This document shows, in pieces, positions 1 through 12,165 of a DNA stretch of 64,000 nucleotides (position 1 is its first letter; every line of letters begins with the position of its first letter). The DNA is from Datura wrightii. Taxonomy: Eukaryota; Streptophyta; Magnoliopsida; Solanales; Solanaceae. The translations under genes and the position numbers were made by a program. The notes beneath the pieces are model-generated. The model did no database searches, was not told the DNA's origin, and saw only the letters and a list, made by a program, of their open reading frames with translations. The DNA is taken from assembly GCA_035772735.1 (NCBI GenBank), contig JASDFA010000010.1:134667001-134731000 (forward strand). The letters are read 5' to 3'.

Positions 1-1653
1 TCTTATTGATTGAGTTTTCGTATAAGTTCTTACAAGGGTCAAATTCAAATGACCATATCTCCTATATTACAATGTATTTTTGGGTGATTCAACACATAAA
101 ATTAAATACCATGGAGTCTTCTTTCCAACGCATCTGACCTTGCAACAATTGGAGTTCGGAGTAAAATGTTATGAGTAGTTTAGTAAAACAACATTAGGCA
201 TTGGACGGACCTCAATATTGGTCGTCCTATCAAACAACGATCTATCCTTTTGGTCATTGTAATTGCCAGTTTCATGCTTTAATTCAGTAGGTTGGGGGAA
301 TTTTGGTAAGTTCATTTTCTTCTAACTCCTAAATGACGTTGTTTTGGGCTTCCTAAAGGTTAGATTGAAGGGATTAACCTTGCGTAAATCCTCACCCTCT
401 CCAAAAGATCGATAGTTGGATTTTCTCTAAAGAAATGAGCTAGGGTTCTTCTTCAAACTCTTCCAAATCTTTCTTGGGTCTTCAAGACAAGTCCAGGTAT
501 CATCAACCCAGGTATGTAGGGTTATGAATGGGGGAAATTTTCCACCCTCATGCCCCTTTCAAGTCCAAATTCATGATTTCTACTTCTCAAGTTCTAAATT
601 GTGAATTTCTAGGATTTAACCAAAATCATTGCAATCGTGCATGCTATCTATATGGGTTAAATTCTCTCATGTATCAATTGATGATTTATGGCTATTAGGG
701 CAGTTTTGACTCTCAATTTACTTACTAATTCATGATTTCAAGTTTATAAAGATTGTGCCCTATTATATATTTTATGAATTTCAAGCTTATGAGCCCAAAA
801 TTTCAAGCATGATGAGTTATCTAGTTTGCATGAATGTTTATGAGTTCTCAAATAATGATTTCATGATTTTGAAGTATGAAGTTAATTTCAAGTATGCATA
901 ATTTTATGACTTGGGCAAGCTCATGCAAAGTTAAGTGTGCTTATTATGAATTTAGCCAAGGCTAACAAGATTAGTTTATGATATGATTTGGAGTCAAGAC
1001 TTCCAATGTTTAGATTTAAGTTATGTTTGGAGAATATGATTATATGAGCAATATTCATTTTTTGAGACTACTGTCTAGCATCGAGTAAGACAAGGGTTTC
1101 GAGGTTCCCGATCTCAGAACAATGTGCCACCGTAGAATAAATGATCCTCGGTATTAGAGAATGGTTCCCTTAGCTCGAGAAATATGGGATCCTCGCTATT
1201 GGAGAGTGCCTCCCTTGCCTCAATGGGCATATGAAAGGGTCATCAGTATAGGAGATTGTTGCATTGAGTCATGAGTAATATCACGACTTAATTGTTCCTT
1301 GTATTGGCAAGCGTGGGATGGCTCTGCCCACTTGAGTGAGATAGTTGGGGCATCATGTAAGTTTTATCATGATGGTATCGGTTAAGACGAGTCTCCCATT
1401 GTTCCTTATGTTTTCAATTACTTATGTTCATATATTATGAAATTATGTTTTATAGCATATTTGATCCATTGATCAGTTCATGAGTTTTCACCTATGATTT
1501 CAAGGATGGTACATTACATGATTTCTATTTCTAAACCTTGGGTCAATATATTCAGCTTATGATGAATATCTCATGATTATGATTAATTCAAGTATATGAT
1601 GTTTAGCACATTGTCCTTACTCTCATGTCCTATCTTGATTTATATTCATATTT
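1..1653 (+). mobile_element. LTR X, left part (plus-strand LTR, cut by the window start)
   Basis: Noncoding repeat whose 170-1640 stretch is an inverted copy of 2150-3450. It continues at 28764-29273, where the homology to Z resumes without a gap, so X was one LTR later split by a large insertion. Its end near 29273 aligns with the Z terminus but has lost the CA. No open frame of note. The first ~170 bases do not align with the matching part of Z, so X and Z are probably subfamilies. I assign it to a Tekay/Del-like gypsy LTR by terminal style only. Confidence 0.65.
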
Positions 1654-3879
1654 TGTCACGACCTGAACATAGGGCCGGACCAAGACACAGAACTTAAAAC
1701 CACGAATGGCTCCAAGTCGACCCATGACATGAACATAACAACTAAAGAACATATATTAAGAAGAATCTGATAACTGAAATATGAATAAGCGGAAGTCTGA
1801 AACACATAAAAACCATGCAGAGTCAACACTAACAAGCTCAGATTCTACATATTGTTTGAAAAGCCTCTAACATAACTGAAGAGTTGATGGGACAACATCC
1901 CCAACTAGCTTACTAAAAGTCTAAAATTAAAAGAAACACAACTCAACAATCTGAAGGTCCTCGAAAGATGAGGACTCACTAACAAAAGAACTGGACTAAG
2001 CTGCGGGAACTGGACTAACAGCGAAACTGAATCTGAGCACTTGGACCTGTATCATGAAATGATACAACATAGAATATGCAGTCAGTACTTTAAATGTACT
2101 GAGTATATGAGGTAAGTAAAAAATGCTTAGTAAATGGTTAGTTGAAATCATGATATAAAATCAAAAGATCATGGGAGTAAGGATTGCATGCTAAAAGTTG
2201 TATCTGAGATATACATAATCATAAGCTAGTTATCATAACTGAACATAATGATCGAAGATTTAAAAATAGAAATCATATAACTTTTCATAGCTGAAATCGC
2301 AATAAAAGCTCATAAACTGATCATTGGGTCAAATCCATTGGAAAACATAATATCATAAGTCATGAACATAAGTAACTAAAACATAAGGAATAATGGGAGA
2401 CTCGTGCTAACCGATACTAACATGATAGAGCTTATGTGATGTCCCACTAACTTGCTCAAGTAGGCAGAGCTTTTCGAAGCCTTGCCAGGGAAAATAACGA
2501 TAGATGTGTGATAAGATGGGTGGGCCCTTGGGGGGGTAAACTCTCTTGAGATATCCCAAAATATATACCTATGGTGGCACATAGTTTATGAGACAAGGGA
2601 ACCGTAGTACCCCAAGACTACTCGATGCTAGACACTACTCCCAAAAATATATATAGCTTATGAAGATATCTTGGGAGTCTTGACTCCAAAAAATCTCAAA
2701 TATAGCCTAAATATGAATAGTGGGGAGTCTTGACTCCAAATATCCCTTTAAAACTAATTTTGTAAGCCTTGGCTAAATTATGATAAAATATACTTAACTT
2801 TACATGGGCTTGCCCAAATCATGAAATCATTCATACTTAGAATAAGCTTCATAATACAAAACCATAGATTCATAAGTTTAAGAATTCATAAACATTCATG
2901 CATACTTGATAACTCATCAAACTTGAAATCTTGGGCTCATAAGCTTGAAATTCATAAAACATGCATAATAGAGCACACTCTTTATAAACATGAAATCATG
3001 ACTTAGTAAGTAAATTGAGAGTCAAAACTGCCCTAATAGACATAAATCATCAATTTAAACATGAAAAAATTGAACCATAGAGATAACAAGGAAGAATGCA
3101 TTAAATTGGGTTAAATCCGAGAATTTTACAATTTAGAACTTGAGAAGTAGAAATCATGAATTTGGACTTGAAAGGGCATGAGGGTGGAAGATTGTCCCCC
3201 ATTCATAACCCTACATACCTAGGTAATCTAAATCTACACCCTTCCTTGAAAGCCCAAGAGTTTTGGGAAAGAACATGAAGAATTCTAGGCTTGATCTCCT
3301 ATGGGATCCTGTAAACTTATATGCATGGGAAGGGAATGGGTTAGAATAGACTAAAACCTCTTAAAACCCTCCTAACAGAGCTTAAAATGACGTATTTTAG
3401 GACTTAAAAGCTTAGGAAATATGGAAATGCCCTTACTTATATCGCAGAAAATTTTACTCTACCAAATGTCACGACTCACACCATAAGTCACACCTCCATA
3501 CCATGACTCGTTCTTACCATCCGTACTCACCACTGCTTTTCCTGACTTTCTGAAGTTTTTCACGGGTTAGACCACGACTCGTATGACCAACCTACGACTT
3601 GTTAGATCTACCCATGATCACTGCTTCCAAGATCCTTAGTTCCACCTCATGGGTGCAGGCCACGACTCATTGTTTCAAAGTACGAGTCGTACCCTAACTC
3701 ATTCCTTTCAAATGTTATAGATAAAAGATCCCTTAAGACTACTGACCATGAGTTGTATCATCAACCTATAACTCGTGGCTTGCTCTCGTAGTTCACTTGT
3801 TCAGCTCCTCCATCCTTCTACCGAATCGTACATTGACTCGTGGTTTCCTATGATGGGTCATACAATGTCTTATACCTTC
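1654..3879 (-). mobile_element. Solo LTR Z, part 1 (minus strand)
   Basis: Begins with TGTCACGACC on the plus strand. Read on the minus strand, the LTR starts TGTAATACCCC at 28763 and ends GGTCGTGACA at 1654. It lies inverted inside LTR X. The flanking five bases are TATTT (1649-1653) and TGTTT (28764-28768), a target duplication with one transition. The stretch 3467-3860 is crowded with ACGAGTCGT/ACGACTCGT-like motifs. No coding capacity. The second part is at 28516-28763; the joined length is about 2.5 kb. Confidence 0.7.
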
Positions 3880-6559
3880 TGTTACACCCTGTAAGTTTCC
3901 ATCGTTTAACCAATGCATACGTACGAATGTCAAGAGTGTTAGAGTATGATGCATATGAAAAAGGCTTGGGGAATGAACACACGAGTACAGAGTCGAGCGA
4001 GCAGGAGATTAGGGCCGGGGGCAGGGCACACCAGGCGGCGCCGCATCGTGCCCGTCCCCTTCCATGATGGGAGGTGCTTCATGGACCCCCCACTGCCTCC
4101 TATATATATATATATGGGTTTAGTGAAGTTAAATTCATTCTGATATTTCATCAAAAAGACCCACGGCCCCTACGATATTCTCTCTCGAGTTTTCTTTGAT
4201 TTTTGGCAAAATTATGGCATTAAACTCTGTTCAAACACAAATTCATCTTGGATAATGGGTTTTAGGCCTATGAGGAACATCTCTGCGGAGTTATTTATTG
4301 AAAATTCGCTCGGTGTACCGAGACCCCGTCTGATAAAGGTTGTCAAAACTACTTCAAATTGAGTCCTAAGCGGCTACAAGTAATAGGTAAACATTTCTCC
4401 CTTCTAAACTCTCAAGAAATTGTGAGTCTTCAGCCGTATGAAATGAAGTTGAAGTTATAGTTAACCCTATTGAAAGATATTGCTACTCACCGATTCCCAC
4501 TATTGAAATAACTTTATTTTGTCAGCGTGGAGGATACAATTGAGTGGAACTACTGGCATCAAGTTGGAAACAGTCAGGATGAACGAAAGTCGGCATTCCA
4601 GGTATGTTAAGATTTATCCGTTCAGCAAGTTATTCTCATCGTATAGTGATATGACCTATGTTTTTGGAAGTAGATAATGATCTGTTATGTTGTGATTAGC
4701 TGCTGCCCATAGATAATGATTAGGTATGTTGTGGTTAGCTGCTAAAAGATGTATTGGGAGTATATTGCAGTATCTTTCATCAGGAAAAAGTATGCTAAGA
4801 GTGACTTACGCTATGAGCATCATAGAAACTCCTTTGTTCCTCTATTTACTATATTTGAAAATTTTTGATGTTTTGTGTCCTGCCAAGGCCTCAAAAGTTT
4901 AGGGTTAGCCGTTGGGCCCGAGTTGGTAAGTTGGATAGCATAGGGTGCTACTGAGCGATATAACTTTCATTTTGGCGCCTGTATTGTTAGTGAAGCTTGC
5001 CTACGGGACGTTGGCGCACCATAACGCCTCAAAGGCCAGAATTTGGACGGGATGGTCTTACCCTGGAGTCAGTGGCACCAGAGTTTCCTAGTGAGTTGAG
5101 TGGCAGCCTGCCATATAGTTGGCTACTATCAGTGATTGTTAGTTTCAATCGACTTAGTGCTTGAAGTACGGGTCACCCAGGAAGTCAACCTAGTTGTACA
5201 AGTCAGACAGACCTGTGGATACCCTAATGGGGGAACCTTATTAGTAGTTGGATGTGGGTACAATGCCCCAGCCTGCTCTTATAGATACCCAACTACAGGT
5301 TGTTGTGAGTGGCTAGGTCCAGATATACCTACCTACTAGGCTATGATTCTCCCAGAGAAGTCGTATGAAATATGAACGGCCAAGTTAATGTCTAAGAGAC
5401 TAGAACCATAGTAGTACAGTATTAGCATCAGGCTAAGAATTATAGTAACCTACCTGTGAAGGGTTAGGGATGGCTTAGGAGCATGTCCGATTAGTAGCAG
5501 CCCTACAGTTGTTCTAAGTGAGGGAACTAAATAGTTGGTTGCCTGCAACCTTACTGTTTGCTTATGAGCTACCATTGTCCTAGCATGACATTCATAGTAT
5601 TGTTTAAATCACTCTGGACCTCACCCTAGTCTTTTTAGGCCGTATAGATTATATTCAGTTTCAGGAGCCCAGACAGCTCATATTCAGTTATAGGAGCCCA
5701 AATAGATCATATTCAGTTACAGGAGCCTAGACAACTCATATTCAGCTATACGAGCTTAGAAGGCTCATATTCAGCTACGGGAGCCCAAACGGCCCATATA
5801 CAGTTACAGGAGCCCAGACAAATCATATTTAGTTATAGGAGCCCAGACGGCTCAAATGCAGTTATAGCAGCCCAATGGTTCAGACACAGCTACAGGAGCC
5901 CAGATGGCTTAGACACAGCTACAAGAGCCTAGATGGCTCAAACCCAGTTGTAGGAGCCTACTAGGCTCAGATACGGCTCGAGAAATCGAGTATACCTTAG
6001 TTACAACATGCCTACGGGCCTATAATAGTTCTGATAAGGAGAGTACGTATTTCTTGTACTTGTTGGGGATTATGGGGGCCCAGGTAGGTTATTACGGTGT
6101 TGCTTGTACCTTCCCGGCTTATGGGGGCCAGGTTAGGTTCTTGTTTGTATGTTTGCCTGCTAGCTATAGCTTATGAATGTATAGTCGTACAACTCCAACT
6201 CATATATGTGTAGTGGCTTATTAGATACAGGTTATGGATGAGAAAGTTTACGGGTTAACTTCTGCCACTTCTTGCTATTCTCTTTCTGTTCTTTATCAGC
6301 TTTTAATCAGTTTTTATTATTGCCTTACATATTCGGTATATATTGTACTGATGCCCAACTATGGGGCGCTGCATACTTGCCTGCAGGTTTAGATAGACAG
6401 ATCACGGGATCTCTTAGCAGCTATTCAGAGTCAGCAAATTGGCCAACTCCTTTCATTAAAAGTTGCCAAGTTGTAAAGGTTTATAAATCTTGTATTTGTA
6501 TAGTATTTGGGTAGGCCGGGGGCCCTGTCCCGACCAATATTTTCATTCTTAGAGGCTTA
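3880..6559 (+). mobile_element. LTR A of a Tekay/Del-like tandem (3' end lost)
   Basis: Starts TGTTACACCC, the usual start of this LTR style, and matches LTR B (20197) and LTR C (25480) along its length. A GC-rich stretch at 3975-4090 sits just upstream of a TATATATA run near 4100, a likely core promoter. It carries a 29-bp minisatellite at 5648-5980. The preceding bases CCTTC match TCTTC after LTR C, so the whole three-LTR tandem inserted as one unit. It is interrupted by E1 at 6560, and its last ~470 bases are missing after E1. Confidence 0.85.
5648..5980 (+). repeat. 29-bp minisatellite in LTR A
   Basis: About 12 degenerate units of roughly 29 bases, of the form CATATTCAGTTACAGGAGCC followed by CAGACGGCT. 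Later units shift to AGACACAG and AAACCCAG variants. The same array is at the matching place in LTR C and is deleted from LTR B. Unit length is not a multiple of three and there is no open frame, so it is a noncoding tandem repeat. Confidence 0.9.
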
Positions 6560-6799
6560 TGATCTTGGGCAGATTTATATGCCCAAGTGATACTCAAACG
6601 TATCATTTTCGCCTTGTTTATCTAGCAATATGTATACATTTTCATGTAATTGGTAATAAAATGTGAATTTATACTAACCAACATGATTAGCATTGTTTTG
6701 TAGGTAAAATGTGATTTTGAGGAGCTAAAATGCATGTTGGAACAATATCGGAGTTGGACTTAGAAGCGAGCACGAAAAAGGCATTGTACTGCACAATAT

Positions 6800-7055
6800 A
6801 AAGGGGCTCCGTGATGGAGCCGTGTCACGCTACCATCGTGGAGGCACTCTACCTGGAGGGTGAAATATTAGTCAAATTCCAGTGGAGCCTCGCGACAGCT
6901 CCGTGGCACGGTGGCAAGCCTCCGCGTTGCATGCCGTGCCACATTGAAGCTTTATTCCCGGACCCCAAATTTCCAGAGAGTGTCCGCGTCCACGCCGTGT
7001 CACGGAGGCAGTGCTCCGCGATGCACTCCGCGACACGTTTCTTGTTATTCCGGGA
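6800..7055 (+). promoter_or_regulatory. U3 palindromic module of E1 LTR
   Basis: Repeated inverted motifs of the type CCGTGTCACGGAGGCAGTG, followed by GCTCCGCGATG and a return arm ending CGACACGTTT. There are about three degenerate copies separated by short AT-rich spacers. It lies directly upstream of the LTR TATA box. Related copies sit in the E2 LTRs, in the solo LTR at 55294, and again upstream of ORF3 (13806-13975). An enhancer or RNA-structure role is inference. Confidence 0.7.
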
Positions 7056-7069
7056 AAAATTCCCACTAG

Positions 7070-7077
7070 TATAAATA
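7070..7077 (+). promoter_or_regulatory. TATA box of E1 LTR
   Basis: TATAAATA in the context CCACTAGTATAAATAG. The same context occurs in both E2 LTRs (32420, 43650) and in the solo LTR (55805), each time just after the palindromic module. Confidence 0.75.
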
Positions 7078-7989
7078 GAACACTTAGGCTTATTTTTAAT
7101 GAATTCAGACTTGGTGGAGCAAGGACGTGGGTTACAAGCAGTTGAGGGACGAAAAAGCTCAGGGTTTTTCTCTCCTTCTTTCTTCTTTCAATCAATTGTT
7201 TGTATGATTAACACTTGTTTTAGGATGATTAATCCACAAATGAGTGGCTAATTCCCTTCCTTGCTGAGGTTATGAACATTTGTGATGAATTTTGATTATT
7301 GAATTATATGGTTTTTCATCTTCTTCTTCCATGTTGTTCTATTAATTCTTGTTTCTACTGCATTGGTGTGTGGCCAACAAGTATATCTAAAAAGTCCGAT
7401 TTCACTCGAGAGAGCACGAAATTGGAAAGTTGTGAATTAATAGGGTATTGTTCTTAACTTGATTTGGGAAAGTTGGGTTTTGATGTGCTTTCCTGATAGA
7501 AATATACTTGAAAGTCGTATTAGTCAATTTAGGAACCGGAATTGTATTGTTAGGTCATGAATTGCATTTGATCACAGAAATGTAGACGAATGGTTTATGA
7601 TTCTTAAGTGAGATTAAATACGAGAGTTTTAATCTCTTGGCTAATGTTCTTGGCTAGCAACTGGAAGAGAAGGATTAACCAATTTATGATTATAATCGAG
7701 TTCATTACATGTTCTTAACCTTGGCATGCTCATAACCATAGTTTAAATTCAAAGTAGATAATTGTTAGTAGTTTTAGTACATAATTTATAAAACAAACTT
7801 TTCAATTGTTGGTACGTTGTTGTCAGCATATTTAGAAGTGAGATAGAATATAGTATACTTGAGCAATTTTTACTTATCCAGAGTCTCCTTGGATCGATAC
7901 TTGGCTTACTTAAGCCACTTACTACTTGTTTGACCACGTGCACTTGCGTGTCGGTTTTTAACACCCAACCAAAGCACCGAGCAAGTTTT

Positions 7990-8007
7990 TGGCGCCGTTG
8001 CCGGGGA
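7990..8007 (+). other. Primer binding site, tRNA-Asp
   Basis: TGGCGCCGTTGCCGGGGA is an exact complement of the 3' end of plant tRNA-Asp including CCA. It starts six bases after the LTR end. This primer is typical of the Athila clade. Confidence 0.92.
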
Positions 8008-8124
8008 AACTAGGCAATTGGTGAAATTGTATTAAGTGTAAATTTACTGTATTTTTATTTTATTTTCTTAAGTGTTGACAACTTGGTCTTAGCCTGTATT
8101 TTGCAGACTTGATTTCTGTGAACA

Positions 8125-9603
8125 CTGGCAAGAGACAAAGAGCTGGTGGAATCTTATATAGAGCCTGAACGTATATTTCATAGTAAACGCAGAGAAGCTC
8201 TACAAAAGAAGCTGCAGTTGCTCAGACAGACTATTATGGAGCAACAAAATCCACCGGTTGTAAGGGCAGTGTTAGTGCCCGAAGAAGCAGCAGCAAGGCC
8301 GGTTCGCGAGGTGGCAATCCCACATGCCAACAATGTAACATCAAGTATCCGCAAACCAGAGCCTGGAGGGAGATTTGAACTCAAGCCGAATATGGTGCAA
8401 CTGTTGCACACAAGCGGGCAATTTACCGGTCTCCCTCATGAAGACCCACAACAACATCTCCAGAACTTTTTGGAGATAAGTGACACTTATATACCCGTTA
8501 GAGTGTCACCTGATTATGTTCGGCTCACATTATTTCCGTTCTCATTACTTGGTGAAGCCAAGAGGTGGTTAAAAGCTGAGCCACCAAATTCTATTTCAAC
8601 GTGGGATGATCTAGCACGAAAGTTCTTGATAAGATTTTTTCCCTCTGGTAAAACAGCCAGACTTAGAAGTCAAATTCTAAGTTTTAAACAGAGGGAGGGA
8701 GAAAATTTGTATCAAGCCTGGGAAAGATTTAAATACATGTTGCGGGACTGTCCTCATCATCATCAGTCCAATGAGGTGTTGGTGCACACATTTATTGAGG
8801 GTTTGGAACCCCATACTAAAATTTTGCTAGATTCAGCAGCTGGAGGGCAAGCACTGGAAAAGACTTATGAGGAGCTGTACACTTTGCTAAACCGGATTTC
8901 ACAGGGCAATCCAGAATGGAATGCTGATTCATCACGAGGTGCGGCAAGGAAAGCAGCAGGAGTGCTTAAAGTGGATGGATTTACAGCTATTGCTGCATAG
9001 ATAGCTGCCTTGCAGAATCAGTTGAACAACCACTTCAGCAACATGAATTTGAACCAGCCTTCAGCTTCAGTCAATGCAGTCCAGCAAATGTGGTGTGAAG
9101 TGTGTGGTAGCAGTGAGCACTCAGCTGAGTGCTGTGGAGCAAATCCTGATTCTGTTAACTTTGTGGGCAATGCACAAAGAAATCAGCAGCAGTATGGTAG
9201 TGGCTACAACTCAAATTGGAGGAACCATCCAAATTTTTCATGGGGTAGCAACAACCAACAAGGCCAAAGTTCGGGTCAGGGTATGCAAACGAATCAAGGA
9301 GGGCAACAGAACTACCAATCTCAATTCAGAAATCACAATGCCCCTCCTCCACCACCATCACCTAGCATTGAGGAAATGTTCAAGACCATGATCGCAAATC
9401 AAGCGCAATTGCAGGCTGACTATGTTAAATTGGCAGTCGAAGTGAAAAATAACCAATTAGCGACCAAGGCTCTTGAGTATCAATTTGGGCAATTTGCTAG
9501 TGCCTAAAACACAAGGCCCAGAGGAGGACTGCCTAGCGACACGGATCCTAATCCGAAGCAGGTAAATGCAGTGACCACAAGGAGTGGTTTGTAGCTGAAG
9601 GAG
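8125..9603 (+). pseudogene. gag: E1 gag (nucleocapsid polyprotein), broken
   Basis: Encodes the retrotransposon gag domain: a PFSLLGEAKRWL motif, then FFPSGKTARLRSQI and the QREGENLYQAWERFK helix. A zinc knuckle CEVCGSSEHSAECC lies around 9090-9135. No ATG opens the frame. A TGA sits two codons before a CTG (8125-8127) that begins a conserved LARDKELV-like N-terminus, and the first in-frame ATG is about 36 codons further on. In-frame stops at 8998 (TAG), 9505 (TAA) and 9592 (TAG) stand where E2 keeps glutamine codons. Apart from these the frame is continuous into protease. Role: forms the virus-like particle and binds element RNA. Confidence 0.88.
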
Positions 9604-10554
9604 GTGGAACCAGAGAGACCACCTCAAAAGTCAGGAGCAGAAGAAGTTGAGGGAGAACAAAGTTCGGATAGGGGGAAGACCAAAGAAGTTGAATCAGAAA
9701 GACCTCCACCTCCGTTCCCTCAACGACTAAAGAAACACAAGGAGGAGGCGTGTTTCAAGAAATTCATGGAGGTGCTTAAACAGGTACATGTTAACTTACC
9801 TCTTGTTGATGTCTTGCAGGGAGTGCCTAAATATGCCAAATACATTAAAGACATCGTGGCCAACAAAAGTCGTTTGACTGAGTATGCCACGGTAGCTTTG
9901 ACGGAGGAATGCACTTCCCGGATCCAAAATAGACTGCCAACGAAGCTAAAAGACCCTGGATGTTTTACTATCCAGCTTACTATTGGGTAGAGCATCCGAG
10001 CTCGTGGATTGTGTGACTTGGGGGCGAGCATAAATCTGATGCCATCTTCGGTATTCAGAAAGTTGGGTCTAGGGAGCCCTAGACCTACTACCCCTACTAC
10101 CGTAATCTTGCAGTTGGCGAACCGATCCTTAGCTAGGCCGGATGGCATTGTTGAGGATGTTCTAGTGCAAGTGGGCTCCCTAATTTTCCCGGTAGATTTT
10201 ATTGTTCTGGATTTTGAACCAGACGCGAAAGTCCCATTTATTTTGGGACGACCCTTCTTGGCAATCGGGAAAGCACTAATCGACGTAGCTGTGGGTCAAC
10301 TTACAATGCGAGCACATGACAAGGTAGAGGTATTTGATGTGTTAAAAGCCATGAAGCTGCCAGCTATAAATGAGGAGCTTTTGGAAATTAATGTGGTTGA
10401 GCATGAAGAAATTAGGCAGATTGTTGAATCTCAAGACCTATTGGAAAGAGCGTTGACACACACTGATCATTTTGGGGATAGAGAGGCGTGTGGAATGGTC
10501 CAATTGTTGAATGGAGCAAGAATCATCCGAGGAGACAGGAATTTCAATCATTGA
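9604..10554 (+). pseudogene. E1 protease region, broken
   Basis: A proline-rich linker (PPPPFPQRLKKHKEEACF) and the conserved LPLVDVLQGVPKYAKYIKDI segment lead into a retropepsin-like domain with active-site motif LCDLGASINLMP near 10009. ILGRPFLA follows near 10245. A TAG at 9988 interrupts it just before the active site (E2 has CAA there). The frame shifts near 10530, so pol continues in another frame. Role: would cleave the Gag-Pol polyprotein. Confidence 0.85.
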
Positions 10555-11681
10555 TGAGATCTCTAGAGCCTTTGCCGAAAGCATCCGTTGAGGAGGCACC
10601 GAAGTTGGAGCTGAAAGAATTGCCTCCCCATCTAAAATATATCTTTTTGAGGGAGGGGGAGACGTTACCAGTTATCATCTCTGCAGACTTGACGGAGGCA
10701 CAGGAATAGGCAGCATTGGGTGTCCTCAGAAAGAGGAAGAAAGCAATGGGTTGGCAAATGTCTGACATTCAGGGTATCAATCCAGCTTTCTGCACACACA
10801 TGATATTCATGGAGACAGGAGCCAAACCAACCGTTCAGCCGCAACGGAGACTTAATCCAGCAATGAAGGATGTGGTAAGGAAAGAAATAATCAAGTGGCT
10901 TGATGCAGGTGTGGTCTACCCAATTTCAGACAGTGAGTGGGTCAGCCCCGTTCAATGTGTTCCAAAGAAAGGGGGGATGACTGTAGTCACCAATGAGAAA
11001 AATGAGTTGATCCCCACTCGAACCGTCACAGGCTGGCGGATTTGTATGGACTACAGAAAGCTAAACAAAGCCACGAGGAAAGATCATTACCCCATCCCTT
11101 TTATTGATCAAATACTTGATAGGTTGGCAGGACAGGAGTATTATTGCTTTCTTGATGGGTACTCTGGTTATAACCAAATAGCAATAGCTCCGGAGGATCA
11201 AGAGAAGACTACTTTCACCTGTCCTTATAGGACATATGCTTTCAGGCGGATGCCGTTTGGGTTATGCAACGCACCCGCCACATTCCAGAGATGCATGATG
11301 GCTATTTTCCATGACATGGTTGAGGATTTTGTTGAGGTATTTATGGATGATTTTTCTGTTTTCGGTAATTCGTTTTCTACTTGTTTGCAGAATCTTGACA
11401 GGGTGCTGGCTCGATGTGAAGAATCCAACCTTGTATTAAACTGGGAGAAATGCCACTTCTTAGTGAAGGAGGGGATTGTCCTTGGCCACAAAGTATCTAA
11501 AAAGGGGTTGGAAGTGGATCGTGCTAAGATCGAGGTTATTGAAAAGTTGCCACCACTAGTGTCAGTGAAAGGTGCGCGCAGTTTTCTTGGGCATGCAGGA
11601 TTCTACAGATGATTCATCAAAAACTTTTCCAACATTTCTAGACCACTATGCAGACTGCTAGATAAAGAGGTAAAGTTCGAG
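10488..11681 (+). pseudogene. E1 reverse transcriptase, broken
   Basis: Gypsy RT with the usual blocks in order: WVSPVQCVPKKGG, GWRICMDYRKLN, FLDGYSGYNQI, RMPFGLCNAPATFQRCM and the catalytic FMDD motif in VEVFMDDFSVFG, then the thumb FLGHAGFYR. The catalytic aspartates are present. A TAG near 10707 and a TGA at 11610 (an arginine position) break the frame. The sequence is close to E2 RT, roughly four of five residues by eye. Confidence 0.92.
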
Positions 11682-12165
11682 TTGAATGATGAGTGTGTTA
11701 CAGCATTCGATAAGTTGAAGCAAAAATTGATAGAAGCACCGATACTTATTTCTCCTGACTGGGAACAACCATTTGAGCTGATGTGTGATGCCAGTGATGT
11801 GGCTGTGGGAGCCGTATTGGGACAAAGAAAAAATAGAATTTTCCATTCTATTTATTATGCAAGCAAAACACTGAATACGGCCCAAAGCAATTACACAGTC
11901 ACAGAGAAAGAGATGCTAGCCTTGGTGTTTGCATTTGACAAATTCAGGTCTTCTTTGGTGGGTTCGAAAGTTGTGGTGTACACTGATCATGCAGCTATTC
12001 GGTACCTATTCAACAAGAAGGATGCTAAGCCCAGATTGATTAGATGGATCTTATTGTTGCAGGAATTCGACCTTGAGATCAGAGACAGAAAGGGGAGCGA
12101 GAACCAACTAGCAGATCACCTATCACGATTGGAAAGTCGGTCGCATGTGTTGGAAAGTGATAACA
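11682..12165 (+). pseudogene. E1 RNase H domain
   Basis: Runs on from RT in the same frame. Landmarks are FELMCDASDVAVGAVLGQ (first catalytic aspartate), TVTEKEMLALVFAFDKFR (glutamate), VVVYTDHAAIRYLF (aspartate) and the ADHLSRL end. It would degrade the RNA strand of the RNA-DNA hybrid. No break within this segment. Confidence 0.9.

Larger units (their letters stand above)
6560..7983 (+). repeat. E1 5' LTR
   Basis: Begins TGATCTTGGGC and ends CACCGAGCA just before the primer site. Length 1424 bases, matching the 1429-base solo LTR at 55294-56722, its closest relative in the window. U3 holds a CG-rich palindromic module (about 6800-7050), then TATAAATA. R/U5 is AT-rich and noncoding. ORFs predicted across the module are by-products of its GC content. 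Confidence 0.9.

Noticed and set aside
3467..3480. TGTCACGACTC as the end of a separate ~0.66-kb LTR running to 28763
   Set aside because: The flanks CCAAA and TGTTT do not match, whereas taking 1654 as the terminus gives TATTT/TGTTT and restores X across the gap.
5648..5980. CRISPR-like repeat array
   Set aside because: Units are contiguous 29-bp repeats with no unique spacers, inside a plant LTR and repeated in LTR C.
6811..7195. Frames of 87 and 107 codons over the E1 LTR module
   Set aside because: The same kind of frame appears over each module copy in the family (32222-32431, 43309-43683, 55421-55895) on both strands; they reflect base composition.
7990..8010. tRNA gene fragment
   Set aside because: Only the 18-base complement of the tRNA-Asp 3' end is present, in the primer-site position after the LTR.
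8178..8411. Antisense frame in gag (and similar shadows through pol)
   Set aside because: Reverse frame of conserved gag codons; same shadow occurs at 33511-33741 because the sense strand is conserved.
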